Shown piece after piece: positions 25,351-34,571 of a stretch of 64,000 nucleotides of DNA. Source of the stretch: VBAS01 sp035318985 (GTDB taxonomy: Bacteria > Bacteroidota > Bacteroidia > Chitinophagales > Chitinophagaceae). A program made the translations under genes and the position numbers. The notes under the pieces are model-generated. The model was given only the letters and a program-made list of their open reading frames with translations, did no database searches and was not told the DNA's origin. Position 1 is the first letter of the stretch. Each line of letters begins with the position of its first letter. The DNA lies in contig DATHDP010000041.1 of NCBI GenBank assembly GCA_035318985.1, positions 1 to 64,000 of the forward strand, written 5' to 3'.

Positions 25351-26277
25351 ATGAAAGATAACAAATCCATCCTTTTAGCCTTTCTCGCCGCTGGTCTTGT
25401 TATAACCTGGATATATCATATATATGATAAAAGCCAGTACTCAAATCATACACGGAAGGTTTTTGTGAAAGACTCGATCGCTGTAGCGGAGGCTGTTTCT
25501 GATTCTTTGAGAATATACTATACCCGTGCTCTTGATCAGCTAGGTGTTGAGAAATTGCAGATCGATTTTTCAAATAGTTCATTAAAAGGAGAATTAGGAC
25601 AAAGAGTTACAGAAATTAATAAGTTAAGAGATGAGATCAGTATTATTTTAAAAAGAAAGAATCTTTCCCAGGCTGATCTTACCGAAGCAAAAACAAAGAT
25701 CAATGACTTGCAGTCGAGGATAGAAAATATGAGGAAAGAAAATACTTCGCTTGTTGAAGAACGAACAAAACTAAATGGTGTGCTTGCCCAGCTAAATGGT
25801 GAAATGAATTCGCTGCAACAAAACATGGAGAAGGTAAGCGCCGAAAACAAAGATCTCACGCAAAAAATAAATGATGCTTCTGTTTTTATCGCATCGGAAA
25901 TAAAGTTTGCGGCAGTGAATGTTAAGGCTGATGAAAAAGAAAGCGAAACAACACAACAAAAGAAAGCGAATAAATTCGTTACTTCTTTCACTGTACAAAA
26001 TAATATTTTAGATCTTGAAAGCGCCGAAATTGTCGTTGTTATTACAGACCCTTCCGGTAAATCTCTTAACACGCAAGTGTGGGATGCGGGTAGCTTTGAA
26101 ACAAAAACGGATGGAAGAAGAATTTATACATTAAGAGTAAAGTTTGAATACAATAAAGGAGAAGTAAAACGCCTGATCTTTTCCCTGGAGCCAAATAGTT
26201 TTGAAAAAGGAACTTACAAACTTAGTTTGTATCACAATGGTATTCGTATCGGCGAATCAAGCTGGAAACTTAGTTGA
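25351..26277 (+). CDS. Membrane-anchored coiled-coil protein with C-terminal beta-domain (paralogue 2)
   Basis: A 308-residue paralogue of the preceding gene. It has a membrane helix at residues ~6-23 without the Ser/Thr-rich tail, then coiled coil at ~60-175 (INKLRDEISIILKRKN, TKINDLQSRIENMRKEN, LNGEMNSLQQNMEKVSAEN). The C-terminal sandwich contains VTSFTVQNN, VVVITDPSGKSL and KLSLYHNGIRIGES, aligning block by block with paralogue 1. The ILKKKN/ILKRKN and YHNGxxIGE motifs are the best-conserved points. The pair arose by tandem duplication, after which the N-terminal tail diverged. Function is unknown. A terminator-like hairpin separates the genes, so they may be expressed separately. Confidence 0.8.
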   Translation: MKDNKSILLAFLAAGLVITWIYHIYDKSQYSNHTRKVFVKDSIAVAEAVSDSLRIYYTRALDQLGVEKLQIDFSNSSLKGELGQRVTEINKLRDEISIILKRKNLSQADLTEAKTKINDLQSRIENMRKENTSLVEERTKLNGVLAQLNGEMNSLQQNMEKVSAENKDLTQKINDASVFIASEIKFAAVNVKADEKESETTQQKKANKFVTSFTVQNNILDLESAEIVVVITDPSGKSLNTQVWDAGSFETKTDGRRIYTLRVKFEYNKGEVKRLIFSLEPNSFEKGTYKLSLYHNGIRIGESSWKLS

Positions 26278-26294
26278 TTCATTTTACCTTAAAA

Positions 26295-26322
26295 AAATCC
26301 CCGATAAGATCGGGGGATTTTT
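26295..26322. terminator. Bidirectional terminator between coiled-coil gene and TonB receptor gene
   Basis: AAATCCCCGAT pairs with ATCGGGG(G)ATTT around an AAG loop, with A and T runs on both sides, between convergent genes. Confidence 0.85.
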
Positions 26323-26343
26323 CTAAGATCATCTCTCTGTTGT

Positions 26344-29274
26344 TTAGAACATATTATATCCATAACTCACATAGTATAGGCCGCCAACATACGGACTGCC
26401 ATAGCCAGTTCTTGCATAGTGATTAAGTATATTACTACCACCAATGCGGATCACACTTTTACCTTTTGGCACTCTGTAACTAACTTGTGCATCAATCGTC
26501 CAAAAGGCAGGTAAACTTCCTGAAACAAATGTTCCCTCATAATGATTTACATCCTGCCATTTTGAGATAATATTAAATCCAATATTTTTCCAAACGTTAT
26601 CATTTCTTAAACTTAGGTTAGCACGGTATTTTGGAGCGTTAAAGTAACTTACAAAACCTGTCGGCACATCTTTTAGTTTATCAGAAAATAAATTACCACC
26701 AGCAACATAACCATGCATCAATTGATATTCAAGGCCAATACCCCAACCCATAGCTTTTACCGCACCGGGACTATTTTGAATATAGGCATAGTTTGTTGAA
26801 GCGAGTGGATTAAGTGCATTTGTTGGCGATGATGCTTTCACAACTGCTACCCTTGCGAAGAAATCCTGGTAATGGCTATAGTAACCATATACATCTACAA
26901 AAAGTTTTTTGTTTATAATGCCCTTATAACCGATCTCTCCTGAGGAAACACTTTCAGGTTTTACAGTTCCGAAAGTTGAAGGAACAAGCAAAGACGGATT
27001 AAACGCTGTTCTTGCAGCCGTAACAGATTCGGCAGTATAGGTACCTGTATTCAAACCATAACGTGTAACAAACTCTGGCAATGCTCCAACTAAAGTTACA
27101 GATCCTGTATTGAGGTCAATGTATTGATCCTGGTTAGTAGGGAAGCGATAAGCTGTTTGAAATGATAAACGAATATTATTGTCTTTTGCAACACGCATTA
27201 CTGCGGTAACTCTTGGGGTCCAGCGGCCATCAAAATTTGTTTGATTATCATACCTGATAGCTCCTGTAAGAGTGAGGAAATCGTCAAACAATCTTTTTCT
27301 TAATTGTACATATCCGCCTTTCTCACTTATCTTGATTGGGCCAGTGGTGTCGGCAAATATTGTTCCTTGAGAATTCATTACCCATTGTTTCCATTGCAAT
27401 CCTGCCATCACTTCTATTACATCAGAAAAATCAAAGGCATCAGAAACGTTTAGTTGTCCTTCTGCAGCCCATAGATCAGACTTGTCAAGAAATTTAGCTC
27501 CACCTTGTCCTATGGGAGTTGTTCTGATTGCTTGTTTTGAATTGTCAAAAGCTGATGTTCCGGGTAAAGGCATTCCTGCATCACTAATTGATCTTGCAAA
27601 TTGATGAGCATTACGTTCACTTGAAGCTGCTCCTCCTGGGGTATTATTTATTGTGTTTTTATAATTAAAATATGCAAAAGTATACTCAGGATACCATCCG
27701 GTACCATCAGGACGAACACTTGGTTTAAATGCTTCCTGCATTAAACGTCCAAGGGCTGTTGCCTGGTAAGCTTCTCCGGAATTTTCTTGTGTAGTATAAC
27801 CACGAACAAACCAATTCTTATGACGTACTTCAAGTTTATGCTGAGCCATGACGAAATTGCGAAGCGAATAACGATCAGCACCAGTATAGACCGTAGTTCC
27901 GGTACCCCAATATGAATTCCACGATGCTTCAATACCAGGAGTTATTTTATAATGTAAACCGCCAGTGAATTTAAAATTTAGCGCTCCATAATCAACAAGA
28001 TCTCTTTCATTATAACCTGATCTTGAAACGCTGGTTGTTTGTGGCAACCAATTATTGCGAAGACCCCAGTAAAGCGGGTCATAAAGATCAAGTGTTGGCT
28101 TTAATGCTGCGGGATACAACGCATAAACGGCATTTCTTTGTGCTTGGGAAGCTCCGGCTGGAATCTGGGCATCGAGGTTAGTTTTAATATTCGGAATAGC
28201 TCCTCCTGATGCAGCTGCTATGCCAGTAATAATTCCTTGTTGAATTGAATTGGAAACAAGAAATAGATTAGCGGAGGTTTCATCTCCATAGACATTTACG
28301 CCATCATAGTTAGGATCATTGGTCCGATTTCCTTCCGGTTTGATCTTGCTATTTGTGCTTGTTCTTGCAACGTCATCAACGTCGTTAGCTTCCCAATCCT
28401 TTGCCGACATAACTTGCCCTGTAATCTTTATAGCAAACTTATTATTGAAAGCTTTTGCCCAACGAAGTGACCAGTCATAAAATGGAGCAGCTTTTCTTTG
28501 CTTGCCATCAATATGATTGATGCCTTGTTTTATATTAAAACTTAATCCCTGGTATTGAAATGGATTCTTGCTATTAATTAATAAAGTACCGTTCATACCA
28601 CCAGAACCATACAAGGCAGAAGATGCGCCTGACAAAAGTTCCATATTTGCAACATCGGGTTCAGTAAGACCAACAATATTACCAACAGAAAAATTTAAAC
28701 CCGGCGCCTGGTTATCCATACCATCTATCAATTGATTGAACCTGTTATTACCGCTTGAAAGAAAGCCACGGGTAGTAACAGTTCTGAAGGTTAAACTCGC
28801 CGTATGCATATCCACTCCTTTCAGGTTAGCCAATGCTTCATAATAGTTAGGCACTGCAGCATTCCGAAGAGCTGAACTGCTCAACCTTTCGATGGTTACG
28901 GGAGCATCAATGATTCGTTGTGGTGTACGGTTTGCGGCCACAACAACTTCCTGTCCAAGAGTAGAAATAGAAACGAGATCAATTTCAAGAGCAGTCGAGG
29001 CATTGCCAACCTCTACTTCCTTTGATTCAAATCCAACAGAGCTAAACGCTAATATCAGCGGCAATTTTGCACTAGTAGAAATAGAAAAGGCACCTTTATC
29101 ATCAGTATAAGTGCCGGTGGAAGTTCCTTTAATTACAATAGTCACAGCAGGAACCCCTTCTTTTGAGGTGGAATTGCGGACGGTTCCGCTGATGGTTACG
29201 GTTTGCGCCAAAGCTTGAAGAGAAAATAATGCAGTAATCAGGCAAGCAGCCGTAAAGCGCAGGCTTTTACTCAT
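26344..29274 (-). CDS. TonB-dependent receptor with carboxypeptidase-like N-domain
   Basis: 976 residues, with a signal peptide ending near LQALAQ. Residues ~26-110 are a CarboxypepD_reg-like sandwich (ISGTVRNSTSKEGVPAVTIVIKGTSTGTYTDD begins it). A plug domain (VVVAANRTPQRIIDAPVTIERL, FNQLIDGMDNQAP, VANMELLSGASSALYGSGGMNGTLLI) follows, then a full barrel ending in an aromatic YGYNMF. The plug resembles siderophore- or cobalamin-type receptors rather than SusC, and no SusD partner adjoins. The ligand is unknown. The gene is single and convergent with the coiled-coil pair. Confidence 0.93.
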   Translation of the reverse strand: MSKSLRFTAACLITALFSLQALAQTVTISGTVRNSTSKEGVPAVTIVIKGTSTGTYTDDKGAFSISTSAKLPLILAFSSVGFESKEVEVGNASTALEIDLVSISTLGQEVVVAANRTPQRIIDAPVTIERLSSSALRNAAVPNYYEALANLKGVDMHTASLTFRTVTTRGFLSSGNNRFNQLIDGMDNQAPGLNFSVGNIVGLTEPDVANMELLSGASSALYGSGGMNGTLLINSKNPFQYQGLSFNIKQGINHIDGKQRKAAPFYDWSLRWAKAFNNKFAIKITGQVMSAKDWEANDVDDVARTSTNSKIKPEGNRTNDPNYDGVNVYGDETSANLFLVSNSIQQGIITGIAAASGGAIPNIKTNLDAQIPAGASQAQRNAVYALYPAALKPTLDLYDPLYWGLRNNWLPQTTSVSRSGYNERDLVDYGALNFKFTGGLHYKITPGIEASWNSYWGTGTTVYTGADRYSLRNFVMAQHKLEVRHKNWFVRGYTTQENSGEAYQATALGRLMQEAFKPSVRPDGTGWYPEYTFAYFNYKNTINNTPGGAASSERNAHQFARSISDAGMPLPGTSAFDNSKQAIRTTPIGQGGAKFLDKSDLWAAEGQLNVSDAFDFSDVIEVMAGLQWKQWVMNSQGTIFADTTGPIKISEKGGYVQLRKRLFDDFLTLTGAIRYDNQTNFDGRWTPRVTAVMRVAKDNNIRLSFQTAYRFPTNQDQYIDLNTGSVTLVGALPEFVTRYGLNTGTYTAESVTAARTAFNPSLLVPSTFGTVKPESVSSGEIGYKGIINKKLFVDVYGYYSHYQDFFARVAVVKASSPTNALNPLASTNYAYIQNSPGAVKAMGWGIGLEYQLMHGYVAGGNLFSDKLKDVPTGFVSYFNAPKYRANLSLRNDNVWKNIGFNIISKWQDVNHYEGTFVSGSLPAFWTIDAQVSYRVPKGKSVIRIGGSNILNHYARTGYGSPYVGGLYYVSYGYNMF

Positions 29275-29426
29275 ATTAGATAATTTTGGTTTTAGAATTT
29301 TATGATGGAAAAGTAAGAATAGTAATTTGTATGTAAAAATCTAATTTTTAGACACTAAGGATAAATTGTTGAAATCTTAGACAGCTTGTTATTGCGCAAA
29401 TTTTATCACCTAAATTACTTTCGGGC

Positions 29427-30356
29427 ATGGCTAATTTTAAATTTCCGGAACAGACAAATTTTTACAAGGGAAAAGTAAGAGATGTTTATTTTATAGCCGA
29501 TGATTGGCTCGTGATGATCGCTTCCGACCGTATATCAGCTTTCGATGTCATCCTGCCCCGTCCTATTCCATTCAAAGGCCAGGTGCTTAATCAAATTGCG
29601 GCTTATATGCTTGGTGAAACAAATGATGTTTGTAAGAATTGGCTGGTCGATGTGCCTGCTCCCAATGTTTCGATCGGAAAAAAATGTGAGCCATTTAAAA
29701 TTGAAATGGTTGTTCGTGGTAATCTTGTGGGTCATGCATGGAGAACTTATAGTTCAGGCAAAAGAATTTTATGCGGAGCAACAATGCCTGATGGTTTAAA
29801 AGAAAATGATCTTTTTCCAGAACCTATAATTACTCCTTCTACAAAAGCAGATGCGGGTCATGATGAAGATATTTCACCTGATGAGATAATTGAGAAAGGA
29901 TTGGCTACCAGGGATGAATGGACCATGCTAAGTCAATACGCATTTCATCTTTTTGAAAAAGGAAAAGTGATCGCAGCAAAAAGAGGATTGATACTTGCAG
30001 ATACAAAATATGAATTTGGGAAATTAAATGGTGAGATCTATTTGATGGATGAAGTTCATACCCCTGATTCATCCCGTTATTTTTATGCAGATGGTTTTGA
30101 AGAAAGACAAGAAACCGGTGAACGACAAAAACAATTAAGTAAAGAGTTTGTAAGAGAATGGCTGATTGCCAATAATTTTATGGGGAAAGAAGGACAAACA
30201 GTTCCTGAAATGAGCGATGAGTGGGTAAATACAATTTCACAACGATATATAGAGCTCTATGAAAAAGTGATCGGGAAAAAATTTGCTGCGGAAAAACTAA
30301 GTGATGATGAAACTTACAAACGGATCATTTCATCGTTGAATAAATATTCCACCTAA
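29427..30356 (+). CDS. purC: Phosphoribosylaminoimidazole-succinocarboxamide synthase
   Basis: 309 residues, cytoplasmic. PurC condenses CAIR with aspartate using ATP, the eighth step of IMP synthesis. Motifs are YKGKVRDVYFI at the N-terminus, SDRISAFDVILP, VVRGNLVGHAWRTY, PSTKADAGHDEDIS, and IYLMDEVHTPDSSRY with the active-site Asp/Ser residues. The length fits the yeast-like/long PurC type. It begins a tight run of six genes (gaps of 7-11 bases) whose other members are not purine genes. Confidence 0.96.
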   Translation: MANFKFPEQTNFYKGKVRDVYFIADDWLVMIASDRISAFDVILPRPIPFKGQVLNQIAAYMLGETNDVCKNWLVDVPAPNVSIGKKCEPFKIEMVVRGNLVGHAWRTYSSGKRILCGATMPDGLKENDLFPEPIITPSTKADAGHDEDISPDEIIEKGLATRDEWTMLSQYAFHLFEKGKVIAAKRGLILADTKYEFGKLNGEIYLMDEVHTPDSSRYFYADGFEERQETGERQKQLSKEFVREWLIANNFMGKEGQTVPEMSDEWVNTISQRYIELYEKVIGKKFAAEKLSDDETYKRIISSLNKYST

Positions 30357-30367
30357 AAATTTACACT

Positions 30368-30805
30368 ATGTCACCTGATTCAGTTTTTCAGACCTGCAGC
30401 ACAATTGCGATGGTGGGCTGGATAGTCTTACTTGTCATTAGCCCATTCTGGAGCAGCTTTGATAAATTTCTTATTGGCATCATCATCACATTGTTTGCTA
30501 TTGTGTATGCATGGCTCATCTTCCAGGTATTCACTCCCGGAGATTTTGAAAAGTTTGGTTCATTAAATGGCATCATGGATTTGTTTACTAATAAAACCGC
30601 TGTTACTGCTGGTTGGGTGCACTATCTCGCTTTTGATCTGCTTACCGGTATTTGGATAAAAAAGAATGCACAGAAATACAACATCCATCATTTGATCCTG
30701 ATCCCTTGCCTCCTTCTTACTTTCATGCTGGGACCGATCGGATTGTTATTGTATTTGCTGGTAAGATCGATAAAAACAAAACAATATTTCGCTGCTAATT
30801 ATTAA
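30368..30805 (+). CDS. ABA4-like / DUF4281 membrane protein
   Basis: A 145-residue protein with four membrane helices (about 10-28, 33-53, 78-97 with GWVHYLAFDLLTGIWI, and 106-132 with LLLTFMLGPIGLLLYLL). The GWVHYLAFDLxxG and LGPIGLLLY blocks are the hallmarks of the ABA4-like family. Its plant member is needed for neoxanthin formation; the bacterial function is not established. The gap to purC is 11 bases and to the next membrane protein gene 8 bases. Function cannot be assigned from context. Confidence 0.82.
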   Translation: MSPDSVFQTCSTIAMVGWIVLLVISPFWSSFDKFLIGIIITLFAIVYAWLIFQVFTPGDFEKFGSLNGIMDLFTNKTAVTAGWVHYLAFDLLTGIWIKKNAQKYNIHHLILIPCLLLTFMLGPIGLLLYLLVRSIKTKQYFAANY

Positions 30806-30813
30806 TCAGTTAT

Positions 30814-31575
30814 ATGAATTTCTTCATTGAATTAAAACGGAGAAATGCATTGTTGTTCTGGTTTGGTTTATTCAACCTCACCGTGGCTCTTGTTTGTCTT
30901 ATACGAATGCCATTTGAGGAAACACAAATACTTGGGGTGAACAGATGGTTAAAGCCTTTTAAATTTTATTCTTCTGTTGGCATCATGGTTCTTACGATGG
31001 GTTGGTTATTGTATTATCTCAATAATTTCAAAAAAATAAAAATATATTCCTGGTTGATAGTAATAACAATGTTTTTTGAAAACGGGCTAATAATAATGCA
31101 GGCTATCAGGAATACAACTTCGCATTTTAATATTACTTCAACTATAAACGGCATCATCTTCAACCTTATGGGGATGTTTATACTTGTCTTTACAATAACT
31201 ATTATATTGGTCTGCATTTCTTTTTTTAAACAAAAGCAATTTTCAATACCACAAGCCTATGTGTGGGGTATCAGGCTTGGCATCTTATTCTTTTTGTTTT
31301 TTTCATTAGAAGGCGGAGTGATGCTAGGTCTTCTGAAGCATACTGTTGGTGGCCCTGATGGCGGAGCTGGCTTACCTATAGTAAATTGGAGCACCCATTA
31401 TGGTGATCTTCGCATTGCACATTTTATAGGCATTCATTCGCTACAAGTTCTGCCATTGTTTGGGAATTATTTTTCAAAAACAAAAAAACAAACTGTAATT
31501 TTTTCCGTCGTATATTTTCTTCTTGCTTCGTTATTATTTTTACAAGCAATGAATGGGATACCTTTGCTTTTCTAA
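30814..31575 (+). CDS. Polytopic membrane protein, unknown function
   Basis: 253 residues with about seven hydrophobic helices (around 13-31, 49-68, 78-97, 110-133, 148-169, 205-222 and 230-250). Polar, possibly functional positions lie in NRWLKPFKFYSS, FENGLIIMQAIRNTTSHFN, VNWSTHYGDLRIAHFIGIHSLQ and the GGPDGGAG loop. The conserved-looking His residues in the fourth loop and in HFIGIH could bind heme or metal, but this is guesswork. It sits between an ABA4-like gene and an NAD-binding protein gene in a tight operon. No family name is claimed. Confidence 0.7.
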   Translation: MNFFIELKRRNALLFWFGLFNLTVALVCLIRMPFEETQILGVNRWLKPFKFYSSVGIMVLTMGWLLYYLNNFKKIKIYSWLIVITMFFENGLIIMQAIRNTTSHFNITSTINGIIFNLMGMFILVFTITIILVCISFFKQKQFSIPQAYVWGIRLGILFFLFFSLEGGVMLGLLKHTVGGPDGGAGLPIVNWSTHYGDLRIAHFIGIHSLQVLPLFGNYFSKTKKQTVIFSVVYFLLASLLFLQAMNGIPLLF

Positions 31576-31584
31576 TTTCTCTAT

Positions 31585-32451
31585 ATGCAAAAAATATTAT
31601 TTATCGGCGCATCGGGTATGTTGGGTAAACCAGTGGCTCTTGAATTATTAAGAGCAGGTTTTAAGCTTACCTTATTGGCAAGAGATGTTGAAAAAATGCA
31701 AAAACTTTTCCCAAACACACCTGTTGTAAAAGGTGATGTATTTGACACTGGTTCATTAGAAACTGCGATGGCTGGACAGGAGATCGTTTACTTAAATCTT
31801 TCTGTTGCTCAATCATCAAAGAAAAGTGACCCGCAACCGGAGAGAGAAGGAATAAAAAATATTATTGATGCTGCACATAAAACAAGCGTTAAACGCATAG
31901 TTTATCTTTCTTCGCTGATAAAAAATTATGAAGGAATGAATGGTTTCAAATGGTGGGCATTTGAAATAAAACACGCAGCGGTGAATGCAATAAAAAAGTC
32001 TGGTTTGAACTACACCATCTTTTATCCTTCCACTTTTATGGAATGTTTAGATAAGCAAATGTTACAGGGAACAAGAATAATGCTTGCGGGAAAGTCAGAA
32101 GCGCCGATGTGGTTTATTGCGGCTAAAGATTATGGTGTACAAGTGGCATGGGCAATGAAAAAAGCAGGCGATAGTAACCAGGAATATGTTGTACAGGGTT
32201 TGGAGCCATTTACAGCTGATGAGGCTGCAAAAGTTTTTATTGGAAATGTGAAATCAAATATAAAGATCATGAAAGCTCCGCTGGCTCCATTAAAGTATCT
32301 CGGTATTTTTAACCAGCGAATGAATTATGCTTATCATATTTGTGAAGCGCTGAACAGGTACCCGGAGAAATTTGAAAGTCAAAATACATGGGATGATCTT
32401 GGTAAGCCATCTACAACATTGGCAGAATATGTTGCATCTTTAAAACTTTAA
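31585..32451 (+). CDS. NAD(P)-binding protein of atypical SDR/NmrA type
   Basis: 288 residues. The N-terminal Rossmann motif GASGMLG (residues 8-14) binds NAD(P), with LLARDVEKM following the second strand. GDVFDTGSLETAMAGQEIVYLNL and VKRIVYLSSLI are typical of the atypical SDR group (NmrA/complex-I-NDUFA9-like). YTIFYPSTFME marks the substrate side. The canonical Tyr-x-x-x-Lys catalytic pair is not obvious, so it may be a sensor or reductase. The gap to the lactonase-family gene downstream is only 8 bases. Confidence 0.82.
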   Translation: MQKILFIGASGMLGKPVALELLRAGFKLTLLARDVEKMQKLFPNTPVVKGDVFDTGSLETAMAGQEIVYLNLSVAQSSKKSDPQPEREGIKNIIDAAHKTSVKRIVYLSSLIKNYEGMNGFKWWAFEIKHAAVNAIKKSGLNYTIFYPSTFMECLDKQMLQGTRIMLAGKSEAPMWFIAAKDYGVQVAWAMKKAGDSNQEYVVQGLEPFTADEAAKVFIGNVKSNIKIMKAPLAPLKYLGIFNQRMNYAYHICEALNRYPEKFESQNTWDDLGKPSTTLAEYVASLKL

Positions 32452-32459
32452 AATAAAAC

Positions 32460-33581
32460 ATGATAAAATCATTATTAATTTTTTTTGTTCTTTGTTTTAG
32501 CGTTGATCTTTCCGCTCAAAAATCGAAAGAACAGCTCTTAGTAATCGGAACATATACTTCCGGCACAAGTGATGGGATCTATGTTTATAAATTCAATACC
32601 GAGACGGGTGAGAATAGCTTTGTAAGCTCTGTAAAGACTTCCAATCCCTCTTATCTCACTATTTCACCAAATAAAAAATTTGTTTACGCAGTAAATGAAG
32701 ATGCCCCGGGCAATGTGACTGCCTTTGTATTCAACAAACCCAATAACAAGCTGCTCCAGGTAAATCAGCAGCCTTCACAGGGAAAACACCCTTGTTATAT
32801 TACAATAGATAAAACTGGTAAATGGGTTATAGTTGGAAATTATAGTAGCGGTACTCTTGCAGTTCTTCCGGTTAATAAGGATGGCTCTCTTGGAAAACCT
32901 ACCGATTCAATTTTGCATGAAGGAAGTAGTGTGAATTCTGCAAGGCAGGAAGCCGCACATGTACATGCAACTGTATTGAATAGTAATAACAAAACCTTGT
33001 ACGTACCCGATCTTGGAATGGATGATGTAATGTTATATAATTTGGATACTAAGACCGGTAAGCTAAAAGAATTCACTCCGCCTTTTATCGCAACAGAACC
33101 CGGCGCGGGACCACGCCATATTGATATTCATCCCAACGGAAAATATGCATACCTGATGGAAGAACTTACTGGTTCGGTATCTGTTTATAAAATAGAAAAG
33201 GATGGTTATTTAAGTTTATTACAAAACATTTCAGGATTGCCGAGAGATTTCGATGGCGAAATTGGCAGCGCTGACATACATGTGTCTCCCGATGGAAAAT
33301 TTCTGTATTGCTCAAATCGAGGTGAGAGTAATACAATCGGAATTTTTAGTATCAATAAGAATAATGGGCAATTGGAATGGATAGATCATCAGTCAACGCT
33401 GGGAAAAACACCCCGCAATTTTAATTTTGATCCTACTGGCAATTTTCTTTTAGTGGCAAATCAGAACAGCGATGAAATTGTTATTTTCAAAAGAGATAAA
33501 GAAACTGGTTTGCTTACTGATTCAGGTAAAAGGATAAATGTTGCAAAACCTGTTTGTTTAAAATGGATGCCAGTTGAATGA
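32460..33581 (+). CDS. Lactonase family beta-propeller protein (6-phosphogluconolactonase-like)
   Basis: 373 residues. An N-terminal signal peptide (LLIFFVLCFSVDLSA) suggests export. A seven-bladed propeller follows with repeats such as PSYLTISPNKKFVYAVNE, HPCYITIDKTGKWVIVGNYSSGTL, GPRHIDIHPNGKYAYLMEEL and GSADIHVSPDGKFLYCSNRGE. The GPRH and SNRGE motifs match the PF10282 lactonase family (PGL). Family members hydrolyse 6-phosphogluconolactone or other sugar lactones. Export makes a cytoplasmic pentose-phosphate role unlikely, and an extracytoplasmic sugar lactone is a better guess. Confidence 0.85.
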   Translation: MIKSLLIFFVLCFSVDLSAQKSKEQLLVIGTYTSGTSDGIYVYKFNTETGENSFVSSVKTSNPSYLTISPNKKFVYAVNEDAPGNVTAFVFNKPNNKLLQVNQQPSQGKHPCYITIDKTGKWVIVGNYSSGTLAVLPVNKDGSLGKPTDSILHEGSSVNSARQEAAHVHATVLNSNNKTLYVPDLGMDDVMLYNLDTKTGKLKEFTPPFIATEPGAGPRHIDIHPNGKYAYLMEELTGSVSVYKIEKDGYLSLLQNISGLPRDFDGEIGSADIHVSPDGKFLYCSNRGESNTIGIFSINKNNGQLEWIDHQSTLGKTPRNFNFDPTGNFLLVANQNSDEIVIFKRDKETGLLTDSGKRINVAKPVCLKWMPVE

Positions 33582-33588
33582 TCACTTC

Positions 33589-34536
33589 ATGGAAATTACA
33601 AAACAGCACATAGAAGAAGCACATAAAAAAATAAAGCCCTTTATTCACAAAACTCCTGTGCTTACTTCAAAAACACTGGATCAAGTTTCCGGAGCACAAA
33701 TATTTTTTAAGTGTGAAAATTTTCAAAAGATCGGTGCATTCAAAATACGCGGCGGTATGAATGCAGTATTATCATTACCTGAAGAAAAAAGAAAAAAAGG
33801 GATTGCTACTCATTCATCAGGCAATCATGCCCAGGCAATTGCTTTTGCTGCAAGAGAAGTTGGAACAAAAGCATATATCGTAATGCCCGATAATTCTCCT
33901 AAAGTAAAAGTGGACGCAGTAAAGGGCTATGGCGCTGAAATATTTTTTTGCGAACCCAATCAGCAGGCAAGAGAAAAAACTTTGCAGGATGTAGTTGATA
34001 AAACCGGTGCAGAGTTTATTCATCCTTATAATAATTATGAAGTAATAACTGGCCAGGCAACCTGTGCCAAAGAATTGATAGAAGAAATTCCTTCTTTGGA
34101 TTTTATTCTTGCACCGGTTGGTGGCGGCGGATTGTTGAGCGGTACTTTATTGAGTGCTCATTACTTCTCCCCTTCTACAATTGTTTATGCTGGTGAGCCT
34201 GAAGGGGCGGCTGATGCAATTCTTTCCATAAAAAATGGAAAAATCGAAAAGGCTCCTTACGTTAAAACAATCGCTGATGGCCTGCTTACCACCCTTGGCG
34301 ATAAAACTTTCCCGATCATTAAGCAATATGTAAAAGAGATTCTGACAGTAAGCGATGAAGAGATTATACCTGCTATGCGGCTTGTTTATGAAAGAATGAA
34401 AATTGTTGTTGAGCCAAGTGGTGTTGTACCACTTGCTGCTTTGTTAAAAAATAAAAGTCTTTTTACCGGTAAAAGAGTCGGTGTTGTTTTCAGTGGTGGA
34501 AATGTGGAGTTGAAAAAATTAGGAGAATGGTTTTAA
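33589..34536 (+). CDS. PLP-dependent threonine ammonia-lyase / serine dehydratase or racemase
   Basis: About 315 residues from ATG 33589 (the TTG five codons upstream overlaps the previous gene and adds nothing conserved). This is a fold-type II PLP enzyme. The Schiff-base Lys is at residue 52 in IGAFKIRGG, the phosphate-binding GGGG motif lies in APVGGGGLLSG, and the substrate loop SSGNHAQAIA is present. The length, lacking an ACT domain, fits catabolic threonine dehydratase or serine racemase, which cannot be separated here. It ends the purC-initiated run. Confidence 0.92.
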   Translation: MEITKQHIEEAHKKIKPFIHKTPVLTSKTLDQVSGAQIFFKCENFQKIGAFKIRGGMNAVLSLPEEKRKKGIATHSSGNHAQAIAFAAREVGTKAYIVMPDNSPKVKVDAVKGYGAEIFFCEPNQQAREKTLQDVVDKTGAEFIHPYNNYEVITGQATCAKELIEEIPSLDFILAPVGGGGLLSGTLLSAHYFSPSTIVYAGEPEGAADAILSIKNGKIEKAPYVKTIADGLLTTLGDKTFPIIKQYVKEILTVSDEEIIPAMRLVYERMKIVVEPSGVVPLAALLKNKSLFTGKRVGVVFSGGNVELKKLGEWF

Positions 34537-34571
34537 TATTATTGTGTGCCTAAATTTATTATGACTCCCGT

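Noticed and set aside
25536..26072. 178-codon open frame on the minus strand across the second coiled-coil gene
   Set aside because: The opposite strand has a coherent protein with a clear paralogue next door; the antisense frame is a low-complexity shadow.
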